In this document: positions 48,390 to 59,594 of the stretch, piece by piece
Numbering within the stretch: the stretch's first letter is position 1
Layout of the letters: each line of letters opens with the position of its first letter
Assembly: GCF_026151205.1 (NCBI RefSeq)
Contig: NC_087074.1
Coordinates: 21,185,765-21,249,764 of the forward strand
Source of the DNA: Bolinopsis microptera
Lineage: Eukaryota > Ctenophora > Tentaculata > Lobata > Bolinopsidae
DNA: 64,000 bases
Direction of reading: 5' to 3'
The notes under the pieces: generated by a model
The model's input: the letters and a program-made list of their open reading frames with translations, nothing else
The model's database searches: none
Told to the model about the DNA's origin: nothing
Translations under genes and position numbers: made by a program

Positions 48390-48925
48390 AGATAAGAATT
48401 AAAATTCAAACAACTGATTGGATCAAAGCACAAAAACTTCTTCCAAACTCGATATATTGGGCCATTTTACTTCCCAGCCGATTATCTAGACCGTTAGATA
48501 TCTCCAACGAAAGATTAAAACTGAAATTCATTGCACCCCCTCAAAAACCAAAAAAAATTAACACACTGCCTTGCAGGTGGTGTGATCCAGCACTCCAAAT
48601 CCCTCTCATTCTACGACATAAACCCCTCTACAGACATCTTCTGCGCATTCCAACTAGACGGTTTTCCCCCCAGTTCTACAAGCTCCAGTTCCCTTATCTC
48701 GGCACTTCAACTTCCCGTAAAACCTTCATGACAAGCGATGAGAAGGATCGGAAGTTGCCCATACACGTGAGATGTGAGATAGTCAGCAAGTTCTGCTGGA
48801 AGATTGTGCTGTATGTGAAGTTTGTGGTGGTTAACCTTACTGTCTTACCCTCTCGTATTCTCTCAACAGAAGTAAGCCATTCATGTTTTACCATGCCTTT
48901 TGGTTATTCGGTTTATATCATTTAA
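48390..48925 (+). CDS. Unidentified long open frame, possibly an exon
   Basis: One plus-strand frame stays open for about 178 codons, from CAGCAG/ATAAGAATT to a stop near 48,925. It includes WAILLPSRLSRPLDISNERL, a KPLYRHLLRIPTRRF segment and DEKDRKLPIHVRCEIVSKFC, with a GTATGT donor at about 48,811. A competing frame (48,531-48,731) contains KSLSFYDINPSTDIFCAFQ after a TTGCAG acceptor; it faintly recalls a ubiquitin-like fold but I cannot confirm it. No family is recognised for either. It begins at the outer edge of the duplicated block. Confidence 0.35.
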
Positions 48926-48979
48926 AGGATGATAAAAGATGCTCTTTTACCATAATATTGGGTACCATAACCCAATCTC

Positions 48980-49128
48980 CCTCAGCTCAGGAGAGGTTGC
49001 AGCATGTCAGTATGAAGCTCACGAGGCTGCGAGAAGTCTTCCATCCCCTTATGTTTGATTACAGCAATGAGGACACAGCCTCAACGCTTGAGCATTACGC
49101 ATTGGCAAGCAGTATCGCAAGGTATCAC
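48980..49128 (+). CDS. Exon-like segment, unidentified
   Basis: CCAATCTCCCTCAG is a good acceptor. The frame then reads AQERLQHVSMKLTRLREVFH, and later SNEDTASTLEHYALASSIAR, before AAG/GTATCA. The composition is helix-like and varied, as in real protein. It lies on the same strand as the open frame just upstream and may belong to one gene. The family is unknown. Confidence 0.4.
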
Positions 49129-49851
49129 GACCCTGTTTTTCAGTCTATATCTCATTTGATCACTATATCTTTTATTTATTCGCCTTGGCCTTGTATTACA
49201 ACTAATTAGAAGACTAGGATTTAACGACTTAATTGCCGAATTTGTATACCAATCTGTATGTGATAACTATTAATTTTAGTTTTTTTAGTTTAGTTTTTTA
49301 ACTATTAATTTGTTTTTTTCATTCAAAAACCCCACTTATCCAGGAAACCTCACGGGTGCTGGTATCGACCTTGCTAAGCCTCGGGGTGGCCTCTCAAGTG
49401 TGCCCAGGGGAAGGGGGCCTACAAAGTAAGCACTACTAATTCTGTCTTTTTGGGTTTGAAGATTTCGCACCTTTAATTTGGGGCCTTCGATTTGCTAGCC
49501 CTTAAAATTTAATCTAATGAACAATCTGTTTTTCCCGATAATATCAATTTTGCAAATAATCCCTTTACTTCGTTGGCACACCTAAGGCCTCCCAACATTT
49601 CTGAGTAAATACTTATTTCCAAAACACGAAGTGATAAAACCATGATGCGGGTGTACCCTAATTACAGGTTCAGGGGGAGCGGGTTTTTCCCCTCTAACAC
49701 CCAACAGGGGAGGATAGTACAATACCACAGAGAACCACTCTTCACAAGGGCCCCCTTTTAACCCCTCAGTGGTACCAAGTAAACAACCAACCTCATGTGA
49801 GTCTGATTTTTTGGGGGGTTTATTTTTCCGTTTTTGCCCCCTCCTCCCTCG

Positions 49852-49924
49852 GCCCCCCCCCCCCCCCCCCCTCCCCCCCCCCCCCCCCCCCCTCCCCCCC
49901 CTCCCCATTGGTCACCCGGGGCCC

Positions 49925-49977
<53 letters not shown>
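49852..49977 (+). repeat. Poly-C tract, interrupted
   Basis: About 125 bp of nearly pure C with a few T and one CATTGGTCACCCGGGGCC interruption. Proline-rich frames across it are trivial. The length is unreliable. Confidence 0.7.
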
Positions 49978-51211
49978 TTTCAAATATCATTAGGGGAGTT
50001 TGGTTTTAAGGGGTAGGAAGTTAAAAAGAATGGCCATAAGGGTAAATTAAACAATTTTGAAACTTTTTTTTTTTTTAATGATAACAATTTTTCTTGATTG
50101 AAACGTAGGGGGGAGAATTTATCTTCATTGGTTAAGTTAAAGATGCACGAATCCCAAAAAATTACTGACGAAAAATATGAATAAAAGATCGCAAGAGGTC
50201 TTCTCCCTTTAAAGGGTGAACTATGTAGACGCTCCTTCTGGAATCAAGGATAAAAAAGTCCCGGCGCGGTATGGATACTGCAGAAATTTAGAGCACTGAT
50301 ACTCACCATTTGCTTCGCGTTTTGTCAAGTCTTTTCGTTAAAGAGTTATTTGGCCAGTGCCATGACAAGGCCATGACTTTGCCTTTCCCAATGACCATTG
50401 TCTTTTCGACAAAAACAATGATGGGTTTAAAAAACGGGGTCTAGGATGGGGGAGAAGTCTATGAAAAAGGTCATAAGAGCGCAACGTAGCTTTCCCCGTT
50501 TCTTTCTTAAAGATCCTGGTCGGCTCTCAGATCTGAGCTATGGCCCCAAAATGATGACTAGGATATGAGTTCATGTGTTGCGCGAAAGCTGCGCTGAATT
50601 GGCCTTTAACACCACCCCTACTGTCGTTACCCATCCTATGACTTTAGGGCGGACCTTTCCCCAAAGAATGGATCTGGCAAGTCGAAAAACAAGTACCGCA
50701 TGTAACATAAAGCCTTTTTCGTGCTTACACTGAACAAAATTTGTTACAGCCCCCCTCTGGCATAAGACGGGGGCTAAATCACAAAAATTAACAGGGATCG
50801 GATTGAACGGGAAAAAAAACATAAATTTGCAGAGATCGTTGGCTAAGATTATATTTCGTAAAAGAAAGGAAAAAGGTTTGGGTAAGACGGAAGTTCAACA
50901 AGCCTAAACTTCGACTATGTCGAATAGAGTACGGTCCGGCTTTAGTTCGACACGTCAGAAGTTCGTGTCGAGAGTACTGTCGAACTTAGTAGTGAATCAT
51001 TTGCCCAGGACCACTGACCATACAAATGCAATTCATAGCCATGACCCGTTATCTCTCAACAACAATGAATTTTTAAAATATTTGGGAAGCCCGGGGCCAT
51101 AGGATTGCAACAGGATCTCCAAGTTTATAATATAATGGCCACACTTTGGCACACCATTGTTTAGAGTGCCGCCAACGGAACTTTCCCAATCGTTACCCGA
51201 GTTACTTTATC

Positions 51212-51276
51212 TGAGAGCCAACCAGAATCCTCATATTAGGAAAACCTACCTCATAACGAGGATCGGTTGGCTCTCA
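51212..51276. repeat. Stem-loop TGAGAGCCAACC
   Basis: TGAGAGCCAACC (51,212-51,223) and GGTTGGCTCTCA (51,265-51,276) are perfect complements. Just inside, GAATCCTCAT and ACGAGGATC extend the stem imperfectly. It lies in the cleaner island. No tRNA features are seen. Confidence 0.7.
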
Positions 51277-52396
51277 AAAATCGCGGCAAAAGCTGTGAGC
51301 TATTGCTCCGGAAAAAAAAAAAAAACCACCACCCCCTGGGGGGCCCTCTGTGAGTACCGTTACGTGTGTCAGGCCTATATACTCACACAAGTTCTAAACA
51401 TGAGTATGGACCAGAGGGTGTAAAGATAGTGAGCCACAGGAAACACACCTCTACTATTAACTTAAACTTAACGTACAAAATAATGGTGGGACCCCCTTTT
51501 TTTTTTGCCCTGCATAAAAAAATTTCCCTCTTAAAACCCCAAAGAAAAAAAAAAAATCCCCCATTCCCCCTTTTTTTAATGTTCAGGTCTCACTTCTTTA
51601 TGAATAATTTTTACTTAGTTGAAATTATTTTTGATTTTCCTATAAGTAAATAAAACAAAATTTGGGGCCGGGGGGGGGGGTTAAACTTTTTAATATATTC
51701 CCATTTTTCCACGAACAAACCCCCTCGAAATAGTAAAAAGTCACCAAGCCTTTAAGCCAGGGACAAAAACTTTTTTTCTTGTGCGAGTAACCCCTTATAT
51801 CCCCAAGAATATCCTGTTTAAAATTAAACATTTGACTCTTTACAATTGGTCCCTAAATTTTATACTTTTGTCCCCCCCCAATTTCTAGCCCACAATCCAC
51901 CAGGGCTGGGAATCCTCAACGGGACCCCAGACAAAGACCGGGTCACTGAGGCTGCTCCAAACTCTATCACCCCTTTCTCCTGCCTGTAACGATTAGATCG
52001 GTCGGTCATTTTTTAAGATTTTTGCTTAAATTTTTAAAAAAAATTAACTATTCCTGTTTTGTGGTATAATCTTAGTTACCACAGTTACCACGTTACCACT
52101 AGTTAACTTTTTTCCCAAATAGTTACCACTTTTTACCACTCACCCCCCTCGCTACTATCAATATTTTCCTGAGTGGAAATGTGAGGGGGGGTGGTTTCTT
52201 TATAAAAAACCCACAAAGCAGTGTTGTATCTATGAGGGGGCCCGGAGGGGGGAAGATATTCCTCCAGTGCCTGGGTGTTCCGCGGAGCTCTTATCAGGTC
52301 GTTTTTCTCCGACTTCAATGATCTCCCTACCCCTTACCGGTAAGGGAAAATTTTTTAAAAAATTTTTTAAAAGGAAATTGGTTTAAAAAAGTTTTG

Positions 52397-52400
<4 letters not shown>

Positions 52401-52448
<48 letters not shown>
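52401..52448 (+). repeat. Poly-A tract
   Basis: About 48 A in a row within distorted sequence. It could be a retroposon tail or a base-calling artefact; no element body is recognisable next to it. Confidence 0.6.
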
Positions 52449-52451
<3 letters not shown>

Positions 52452-55400
52452 GGGGAAATGGGAAAAGAAAAAGGGGGTGAATTTTCCCCTTTAAAACCGG
52501 TATTTTTTTTTAAAAAATTTAAATGACGGGGGAGCCAAAGGGGGGTAAAACCCCCCCCCCCCCCCCCCCCCAAAAAAATTTCAAAATTTACCGATTTTCC
52601 CCCAAAAGGGGGGCCCCGTAGGGGGGAACCCCCCCCCCCCCGGGGAAAAAGAGAAAAAAAAGCCAAAAACCCCCACAACCCACGCCAAGGGGGCATGCTT
52701 TTAACATCAACCCGACTCCCTTAACTTTTGGGGAAGGCGGGCCCAAACCAGACCAATTAGGAAAAGGGAGCTTAATGGATGATGTGGGGGCCCCCGAGGA
52801 AAGGGGGCCAAAAAGGGGTTGGGGTTTGGGGGGGAAAAGGACAACCGAAGCGCCCCATGAAAAAACCCCAACCAAAAGAAATCTTACTAACCCCCGCAAA
52901 ACCCCCTCCTTATTCCCAACGCCCACCGGGGGGGACCTCTATGACCCCCTTTAGGGGGCCCACAGGGACAAATTACCCAGGGGGCAAAAACAAGGAACCC
53001 TTAAAAGGGGGAGACCAAACCCTTTTCCAAAACCCCCCCAAAATTAGGGGGTTAGGCTTTTAATCAACCCCCTCCGGGAAATTTTTTTTTGGGGGGGGGC
53101 GTCTTTTTACCAGCCGGGGGGCGGGCTACGGGTTTTACTCTGGAATCCAGTTAAAAGGAGGGGGGACGGTTTTTTCACCCGGTAAGAGGGTGGAAACCAA
53201 AATTTAGGTGCAGGGAGTTAACTGGGGGTTATGGGCCCGAGGTCCAGGCCTTTTTCCCCAAAACCCTCCCCCCACATCTTTCTTCAAAAAAACCAAAATT
53301 TTTTTAAAGGCTGGGGGAAAAAAAAAAACGCCCAAAAGTTGGGTCCCGAAGCGGAGAAATGGGACGAAATTTGGGGGGTACAACCCCAGTTTAAGTAAGT
53401 TATTAGAAAGGTTAATTCACACTCTAGTTTTGAGGCCCTAAGGCTCCCAAAAAGGTGGTTTTTCAACTCTGGTTTTTTTAACTCAAGTCCAACCATAAAA
53501 TTTAAGAGACTGTCTTGGGAAACCCCTAGGGGAAATACAGGGGGGGGCCCCTTGGGCAAAAAAATAGGCTTACCGAAATCAGGTTTGAACTTTACCCCAC
53601 GATTTTTACTTTTCCCAAATTTTTTTGTTTTTTAAATTCCCAAAATAATAAAAAAAAACTTTTTCCCCCCCAGGTATGGGAGGGGTTTTTAAAATCCGTG
53701 GTTAGTGGGGGATTAGGCAGGAAAGGTTCCCCCCAAAGTCGGTCCCCGTTTAAAAATTTTTAACTCCCCCATTTTTTAAGTGAGGGAAAGATGTTTAGAG
53801 CCGACAAGGGAAACTTAGACCCAGGAGGGGGACTTTTTCTTTTTTTTTTTTGGGCCTTTTTCCCTTTTCTTCCTTTTTTTTTAAACCTTTTTTCCTTTTT
53901 TTTTTTTTTTTTTAAAATTTTTTTTAAAAACATTTTAAAAGAAACCAAAATTTTTTTTTTTAAAATTCAAATGAATCGGGGGTGGAGGGGTTAAAAATGG
54001 GTAGGGGGTTCCAGCATTCCCCTTTGGGAAAACAAGCGGGGGGGGGTACCATAAAAGGTCCTTAAAAGTTCAAACAGGGGTTTTTGTTTTTCCCAGGGAC
54101 TTTCTTTTCCGGCCTCTTTTTTCCGTTTTATTTTTTTTACCCCAAATTTTTCCCCCCTTTTTTTTTTCAATTTTTTTTAAAAAACAATAAAAGGAAGAAA
54201 CAAAATTTTTTCTTCCTAAGAGTTAAAAAAAGGGCCCGATGGCAGGGGAAAATTTGGAATTTCCCAAAAACCCGCAAACCCTCTATTGTGGAAATAACCG
54301 CAAAATACGGGGAACGGCATTTGGTTTGGGGGAAAAGCCCCAAAACCGGGGGGCCGTCCGACTTTCAAAAGGAACTTTAAAAGGGTTTTTAAGGAATTTG
54401 TTAGATTTAGGGGAATCTTAACCCCAAAAAAATTTTGGGAAAAAAAGGTTACAATTTTATACCGACCCGGGGTTTTTTTTTTAAAAGGTTGACCGTCCCC
54501 TCAATGAAATCCGGAAAATCCCCGATGCAGGACAAGATTTCTTTATCTGGAAACTGCCCTTTTTTGGGGAAACTTTCTTTTGGGGAAAGGGGCCAAAAAC
54601 CGTTTGGGCGTTTTTTTTTAAAAAAAGGAAATTTAGGGTTTTAAATTTGTTTGTTAAGCATTTAAAAATGTTTCGAATAAAGGTTTCCACGAACAACCGG
54701 TTTTAATTTTTTTCAAAAAACTTTTAAACCATTTCTATTTAAAATTTTTAAAAAACTCCTGGTTTCTTCAGAATTAAATTATTTTGGGGCATCCCGTTAA
54801 AAAAATTAAGAATCTTTAAATTGCTGGCAAACCGATTTTTTAAAAAATTTTAAATTTTTTCTTAAATTGAATTTTTAAATTTAAAAAATTTTGGGTAAAT
54901 TTTTTTTTGAAAAACAACCCCCCCGTTTTTTTTGTTTGACCAAACGGAGCTTATTTAAAAGACCTTTTATCATTGGGACAAAAAGTTTAATTAAATTTTT
55001 TAAATAAATTTTGGTTTTTTTTGAATTTTTTAAATTGAAAAATTTTTTAAATTTGAGGGGGGACTATAATTTAAAAACCACCCCTTTAATTAAATTCAAT
55101 AAATTAATAATTTTTATTTTTTAATTTTTGGTAGGTTGATTTTTTAAAAACCTTTTTTCCCCTTGTTTTTGACTGAATTTTTATTTTATACCCAAAATTT
55201 TTTTATAGCTAAATTTTTAATTGTAAAAATCAAATTTTTTAAAAACCAAATTTAAATAAAATTTTAAAAAATAAATTTGAGCTTTACTTATTTAAAAATT
55301 TTTTGGTTTTTATTGTAAAGGGTTTTTATGTTTTTCTAAAAAATAAAATATTTTTTTATTTTTATTTTAGGGTGTAATAAAAAATTTTTGAAAATTAAAA

Positions 55401-56194
55401 ACGAATTATTTTCTTTTTCTTAATATAATAATTTCCAAATTTTGTCCATTTTAAAAAAAACTAAGCTTTTATCTTAAATTTTTTAAATTTTTCAATTTAT
55501 AAAAAAAATTAAATTTTTTATCATACAATGGAAATTTAAAATACGATTAAAGGCCCTTTATTAAATTTCTACAAAGTTGGGGGGTTTTTGTAAAAAAAAT
55601 ATTTTTTAAAAAAGGGGGGAAACCTTTTTAAAATTAAAGAACAGGAAAAAACCTGTTCTTCAAAACAAACCTACCTTTTTTTATCAAAAAAAAATTTTTT
55701 TCCCGGGTTTTTTTTTTGGTTTTAAAAGTTTAAGGGGAAAATTGGGCTGTTTACAGGATAAAGGGGGGCCAAGAAACGCAAAAAAAACGGTCCATTTTTC
55801 GTTTTCAGTCATAACTTCTTTTTTCCCTAACGAACCGTTTGGTTTTAAAATTTTTTACCTAAAAAGGGGAAAAGGGTTTAAGAAAAGGTCAAGGGGATTC
55901 TTTTTTTTTGGGCCTTTATCAAATTTTTAACTTTGGAAACTTAAGGGGGGGCCTGTAAAAATCAACAAGTTTTGCCCAATTTCCCGGAAAAATGGTCCTT
56001 TTTAAAGAACTTTTAGTTTTCAAGGTACTTTGCCTCTCCAACACAAAAAAGTTTCATTTCATTTAAAAACGTTTTTAAAAATTTTTTAAAAACAATTTAA
56101 TTTTTTTTTTTTGGGGGTGCTTTTCAAATTTAAAAAATTTTTCAAAAGGGGGGTTTATCGTTGTGAAAAATGTTACTTACCTTAGTAATGTCAG

Positions 56195-56425
56195 GTTGCT
56201 GGCATAATAACACCGGTAACATAGGAGACTTTAACAGAATTGGACAGAAAAACCTGATCAACAAAGACGATTGTATAAGTTGGTGTAATGAAGAGGAACT
56301 TTGTCTAGCAGTACTTATAAGCCCAGCTCATTGGACCAGGAGGCAGTGTTATAGATTAAAGTACACGGACATTGGTTCCCGGTCGGGCTGGTTTACAGCT
56401 TATAAGTCATGTTTTGGGACCAAAG
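56195..56425 (+). CDS. Modular gene, PAN/Apple-like exon
   Basis: Acceptor AATGTCAG and donor CAAAG/GTAAGA bound a 231-bp phase 1-1 exon. The translation starts GCWHNNTGNIGDF, then DDCISWCNEEELCLAVLIS, QCYRLKYTDI and FTAYKSCFG. The six cysteines, with C-x3-C-x5-C in a helix-like segment, a C-Y-x-L strand and a terminal A-Y-K-S-C, fit a PAN/Apple-type module, which binds proteins or carbohydrates outside the cell. Phase agrees with the next exon at 59,855, 3.4 kb away. A signal peptide must lie upstream in unreadable sequence. Confidence 0.65.
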
Positions 56426-57016
56426 GTAAGATTCCCAAATTGATCTGTTATTGAGTTGGTACGTGCTTGGGTTAAATTTGATATAAAACGATATCTGATT
56501 GAGATTGTTTGAATTAAGCTATAACACTCCACCAGAATGCACTAGACTGAACCCGAGCTGGTGAAAGTAACAACCAGTTATTAGCATCTTTATATTACGA
56601 ATCTTAAGTCTGAAGCTGATTAATCTGTTTGTATGCTTTTTTTTGTTGGGGACCGGCCCGAAGTACCAGCCAATGTTTACTCAAAAAATAATATATATAA
56701 TAAGTGTTATCAATTCAAACTCAAAACTCATACAAGATTAGATCTCATTAAAACGATTAAAATGTATATAATAGAGCTTGTCGAAACAAAACATAGCTGA
56801 GCACATATAAAGTTGCCTTTAGCTGAAATTATCATATTAATATGCTTTTAGAGTTGTTAGAGTGGAAACAGGCGCATAGCTACTGCTAGCTAGCAATTCC
56901 AAAATTTTTAAAATTTAACGACTGTTATCAGTCGCATAGCGTCATGCCGTTTTTGCTGGCGAATTGATGGCAGTGTAACTGAGATGGTATGCAGTGAAAT
57001 TGATTCTGTGATGGCG
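56426..57016. other. Start of the large intron, unique
   Basis: Ordinary AT-rich intron sequence, ATATATATAA near 56,690, no gene. The 3' end of the LINE probably lies within 56,880-57,020, but I could not place a tail or target duplication. Confidence 0.5.
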
Positions 57017-57019
57017 TGC

Positions 57020-57862
57020 TTATGGGACAGAGTTATTATTAGCATTACGGTTGATGTTGCGCTCTGATTTCCTTAGTCCCGTTATATTGTATAACATAAA
57101 GTTAGGCCATTCGTCTGCAATGCCCTCGTTTTGTTGATCAATGAGCATGTTTTTTATGCACCTTTTGTAGATGTTAAGGTTGAATAGACTTGGCAAGGAA
57201 GTTGCTGCGACACTATATCTGTTTATTGCTAATAGTGGACCTTTGTAGAATACTGAATTATTGTAAGGGTGTTTACCGTATTCATCTGACCATAAAGTTG
57301 TAAGACTCGAATCCGGATCGGCGACGTTAAATATTGGTGCACTGTTAGGTATTGTTTTCTTTATAGAGGGAGGCACTAGACTTGGGAAGTTTTTTAGCTT
57401 ATGTATAAAAACTAATGCGTTCTTCACGATGATACTTTGAACTGTCAATATTTTGTGTACATAGAAACCAGACTTGGTACTTGCTGGTGGTGTACCATCT
57501 TTGTACCAGTAATTAACAAAACCTGGTAGTATTGCTCTAAGACCCATTTTCTGTTTAACAAATAGTGTTTCTATATGGGATTTGGCAGCAAAACCCCAGA
57601 CGAGGGAGCAGTAATTAAGGTGAGACTGCACAAAGCTGTGATATATTTGTAAACGTGCTTCCAGAGGCAAATATTTTTTAAGTTTGTACATGACTCCAAT
57701 GTATCTGGCCATTTTCATTTTCATGGCAGAAATATGTTGCGACCAGTTCAGTTTGTTATCTATTATAACACCTAAGAAACGGGCTTCTGTTTTTCTTTCG
57801 ATTGTGACACCAGAAATTACTACATCGCGATAAATGAGGTTTCTTTGTCGAGAAAAGATCAT
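57020..57862 (-). CDS. LINE C-terminal part after the in-frame stop
   Basis: 280 codons in the same frame as the part upstream, four codons after the TAA. They hold the end of the reverse transcriptase (KTNYMIFSRQRN, LGVIIDNKLNW, YGLVWGFAAKS-type segment LNYCSLVWGF) and the C-terminal tail common to CR1-like elements (DEWPNFMLYNITGLRKSERN). It is not an independent gene. Confidence 0.85.
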   Translation of the reverse strand: MIFSRQRNLIYRDVVISGVTIERKTEARFLGVIIDNKLNWSQHISAMKMKMARYIGVMYKLKKYLPLEARLQIYHSFVQSHLNYCSLVWGFAAKSHIETLFVKQKMGLRAILPGFVNYWYKDGTPPASTKSGFYVHKILTVQSIIVKNALVFIHKLKNFPSLVPPSIKKTIPNSAPIFNVADPDSSLTTLWSDEYGKHPYNNSVFYKGPLLAINRYSVAATSLPSLFNLNIYKRCIKNMLIDQQNEGIADEWPNFMLYNITGLRKSERNINRNANNNSVP

Positions 57863-57874
57863 ATAATTCGTTTT

Positions 57875-59287
57875 TTAAAGATTTAGAGCTAATCCGTTGT
57901 TATCTACCCATTTAACTAAGACATCGCTAAGAATTTTGAGCTTATCATAAACCTCGTTTATATTTTCTCCTGTTAGGAAAATGTTTGCATCATCTGCGTA
58001 CATGATGAAATTAGCTATTTCTGATATTTGAGGAAGATCGTTTATGTAGATTATAAAAAGGAGAGGTCCCAAAATTGAACCTTGGGGTACACCGTAAATA
58101 ATTGGATTGGCTGAGGATTCAGAGGATCCAATTGATACAAACTGGTTTCTGTTCATAAGATATGATTTAAACCAGTTTAAAGCTAGACCTCTTATGCCAT
58201 AGTGCTCGAGCTTATTCAGGAGTATGGAGTGATCCACAAGGTCAAAGGCTTTGCTAAAGTCAATCAAGAGGAGCAAAGTAACTTGCTTTTTAGACATTGA
58301 ATTGAGGATTCTGTCTTTAGCATTAAGAAGTGCATGTTCACAAGACCTACCTGGGCGGAAGCCGTATTGATTTTCACAAAGTATATTGTAGGTATCCAAG
58401 AAATTTATGACTCGATTGTGCATAAGCTTTTCGTAGACTTTTGAGAAAGTGGCAAGTAGAGATATCGGTCTGTAATTTTTGATGTCAGTTTTAGATCCAC
58501 CTTTATGTACAGGAACTACTTTTGCCGTTTTCAAGGCTTGGGGAAAGACCCCTTGTTCGAACGAGCTGTTAACAACGTGGGCCAATACAGTGGTAAAATT
58601 ATGACAGCTGTTGGCAATTTTGAGTGGTTGGATTTTGGTGTCAAGAGTAGCTTTATTCTTAAATAGGTTAATAACGTCTTGAACTTCGGTAGTTGTGACT
58701 GGTTTTATGTAGATACTATTTGGAGAAGGGTTACGTAGTGTCCCCTGGGCCCCACCAGGATCGAAAGTGGTCCTACTACTAATTTCAGATTTAATTTTTG
58801 GAGCGATGTTTGAGAAGTGATCATTAAATTTTTCTGCTACTGCTGCCGGAGTGCTGACTTGTCCGTTTTCGTCCGACAGTTTTATCGATGTAGGTTTGGC
58901 TGGTTTCCTATTCAGAAGTCCGTTAATCATCTGCCACTGCTTCTTAGAATTATCTTTGTGTTGTTCAAAGAATTTTTTGTAGTGTATGTTTTTGGCTTTG
59001 TCAACGTGTTTGGTGCAAAACTTTTTCAAACGGTCATATTTTAGCTGGTTCCTATCAACTGGTTCCTTAACAAAATCATGATATGCCTGATTTTTACGTT
59101 CTATAGCTTCTTCAAGCCAGGGCAGTATCCATGGTTTGGGATTAACACGTTCATTTTGTCTGCGCTCGGACTGTCTTTTTTTCGGGTAGGCAGCGTTATA
59201 AATCCTGTTGTAAGCCGAATTTAAACAATCAAACTGCTGGTTAGCATCAGGGGTATTTGTTAGTATTACAGACCAATTTTCTTCCAT
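57875..59287 (-). CDS. LINE reverse transcriptase, fingers and palm
   Basis: 470 residues from MEENWSVIL to the premature TAA. Residues 1-170 are the linker between endonuclease and reverse transcriptase; about 220-470 are the polymerase with D at IDFSKAFD and DD at YADD. The frame continues upstream without a stop to 59,395, so the ATG is only the first Met in a truncated copy, not the natural start. Confidence 0.9.
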   Translation of the reverse strand: MEENWSVILTNTPDANQQFDCLNSAYNRIYNAAYPKKRQSERRQNERVNPKPWILPWLEEAIERKNQAYHDFVKEPVDRNQLKYDRLKKFCTKHVDKAKNIHYKKFFEQHKDNSKKQWQMINGLLNRKPAKPTSIKLSDENGQVSTPAAVAEKFNDHFSNIAPKIKSEISSRTTFDPGGAQGTLRNPSPNSIYIKPVTTTEVQDVINLFKNKATLDTKIQPLKIANSCHNFTTVLAHVVNSSFEQGVFPQALKTAKVVPVHKGGSKTDIKNYRPISLLATFSKVYEKLMHNRVINFLDTYNILCENQYGFRPGRSCEHALLNAKDRILNSMSKKQVTLLLLIDFSKAFDLVDHSILLNKLEHYGIRGLALNWFKSYLMNRNQFVSIGSSESSANPIIYGVPQGSILGPLLFIIYINDLPQISEIANFIMYADDANIFLTGENINEVYDKLKILSDVLVKWVDNNGLALNL

Positions 59288-59380
59288 TATTAAATCTCTA
59301 AATTTATGGTTGTTGGCCTCATTAAAACTACGTACGTTGGTTTGTGTTGGATTTTGATTATAAGATGCGGAAGAGAAGAT

Positions 59381-59416
59381 GCTGTTAGACTCAGTTTATA
59401 AACTGACTCTAACAGC
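59381..59416. repeat. 36-bp near-perfect palindrome at the LINE 5' edge
   Basis: The sequence GCTGTTAGACTCAGTTTA followed by its near complement TAAACTGACTCTAACAGC has one mismatched pair and no loop. The LINE frame ends exactly inside it. It may mark the insertion junction. Confidence 0.85.
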
Positions 59417-59594
59417 ACAAATTGATTGTATAAATATAATGGGCATAATTGAATTCTTGTCAAGGGAGTCTTCAGCTTCACTGTCGTGTTTTTATACCGT
59501 AAATCAAAATATAGGACCACCTTGTATTACATTGATTGACGGAGGAGTGCTATCACAAAATTCACACTGAAGAGATACATTTCTCTCAGTTCAC

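Larger units (their letters stand above)
49230..56160. other. Homopolymer-inflated, probably low-quality sequence
   Basis: The same distortion as at 37,780-41,560 but longer: T/A stretches such as those at 54,700-55,600, poly-C at 49,850-49,977 and poly-A at 52,401-52,448. A cleaner island at about 50,220-51,300 has normal composition but no recognised gene. The change to clean sequence at about 56,160 is abrupt. Any 5' exons of the plus-strand gene at 56,195 would lie here and cannot be read. Confidence 0.7.
57020..59395 (-). mobile_element. 5'-truncated LINE, CR1/Jockey-like reverse transcriptase
   Basis: One minus-strand frame is open from 59,395 to the stop at 57,020-57,022 apart from a single TAA at 57,875-57,877, where related sequences have Lys (LNL-stop-KTNY). 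Landmarks in order: linker with RDLIMEENWSVIL; PVHKGGSKTDIKNYRPISLL; FRPGRSCEHALL; LLLLIDFSKAFDLVDH with the first catalytic Asp; GVPQGSILGPLLF; YADDANIF with the catalytic Asp pair; FLGVIIDNKLNWSQHI thumb region. The endonuclease domain is missing, so this is a truncated copy. One stop and an otherwise intact frame suggest a fairly recent insertion. It lies antisense in the large intron of the modular gene. Confidence 0.93.
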
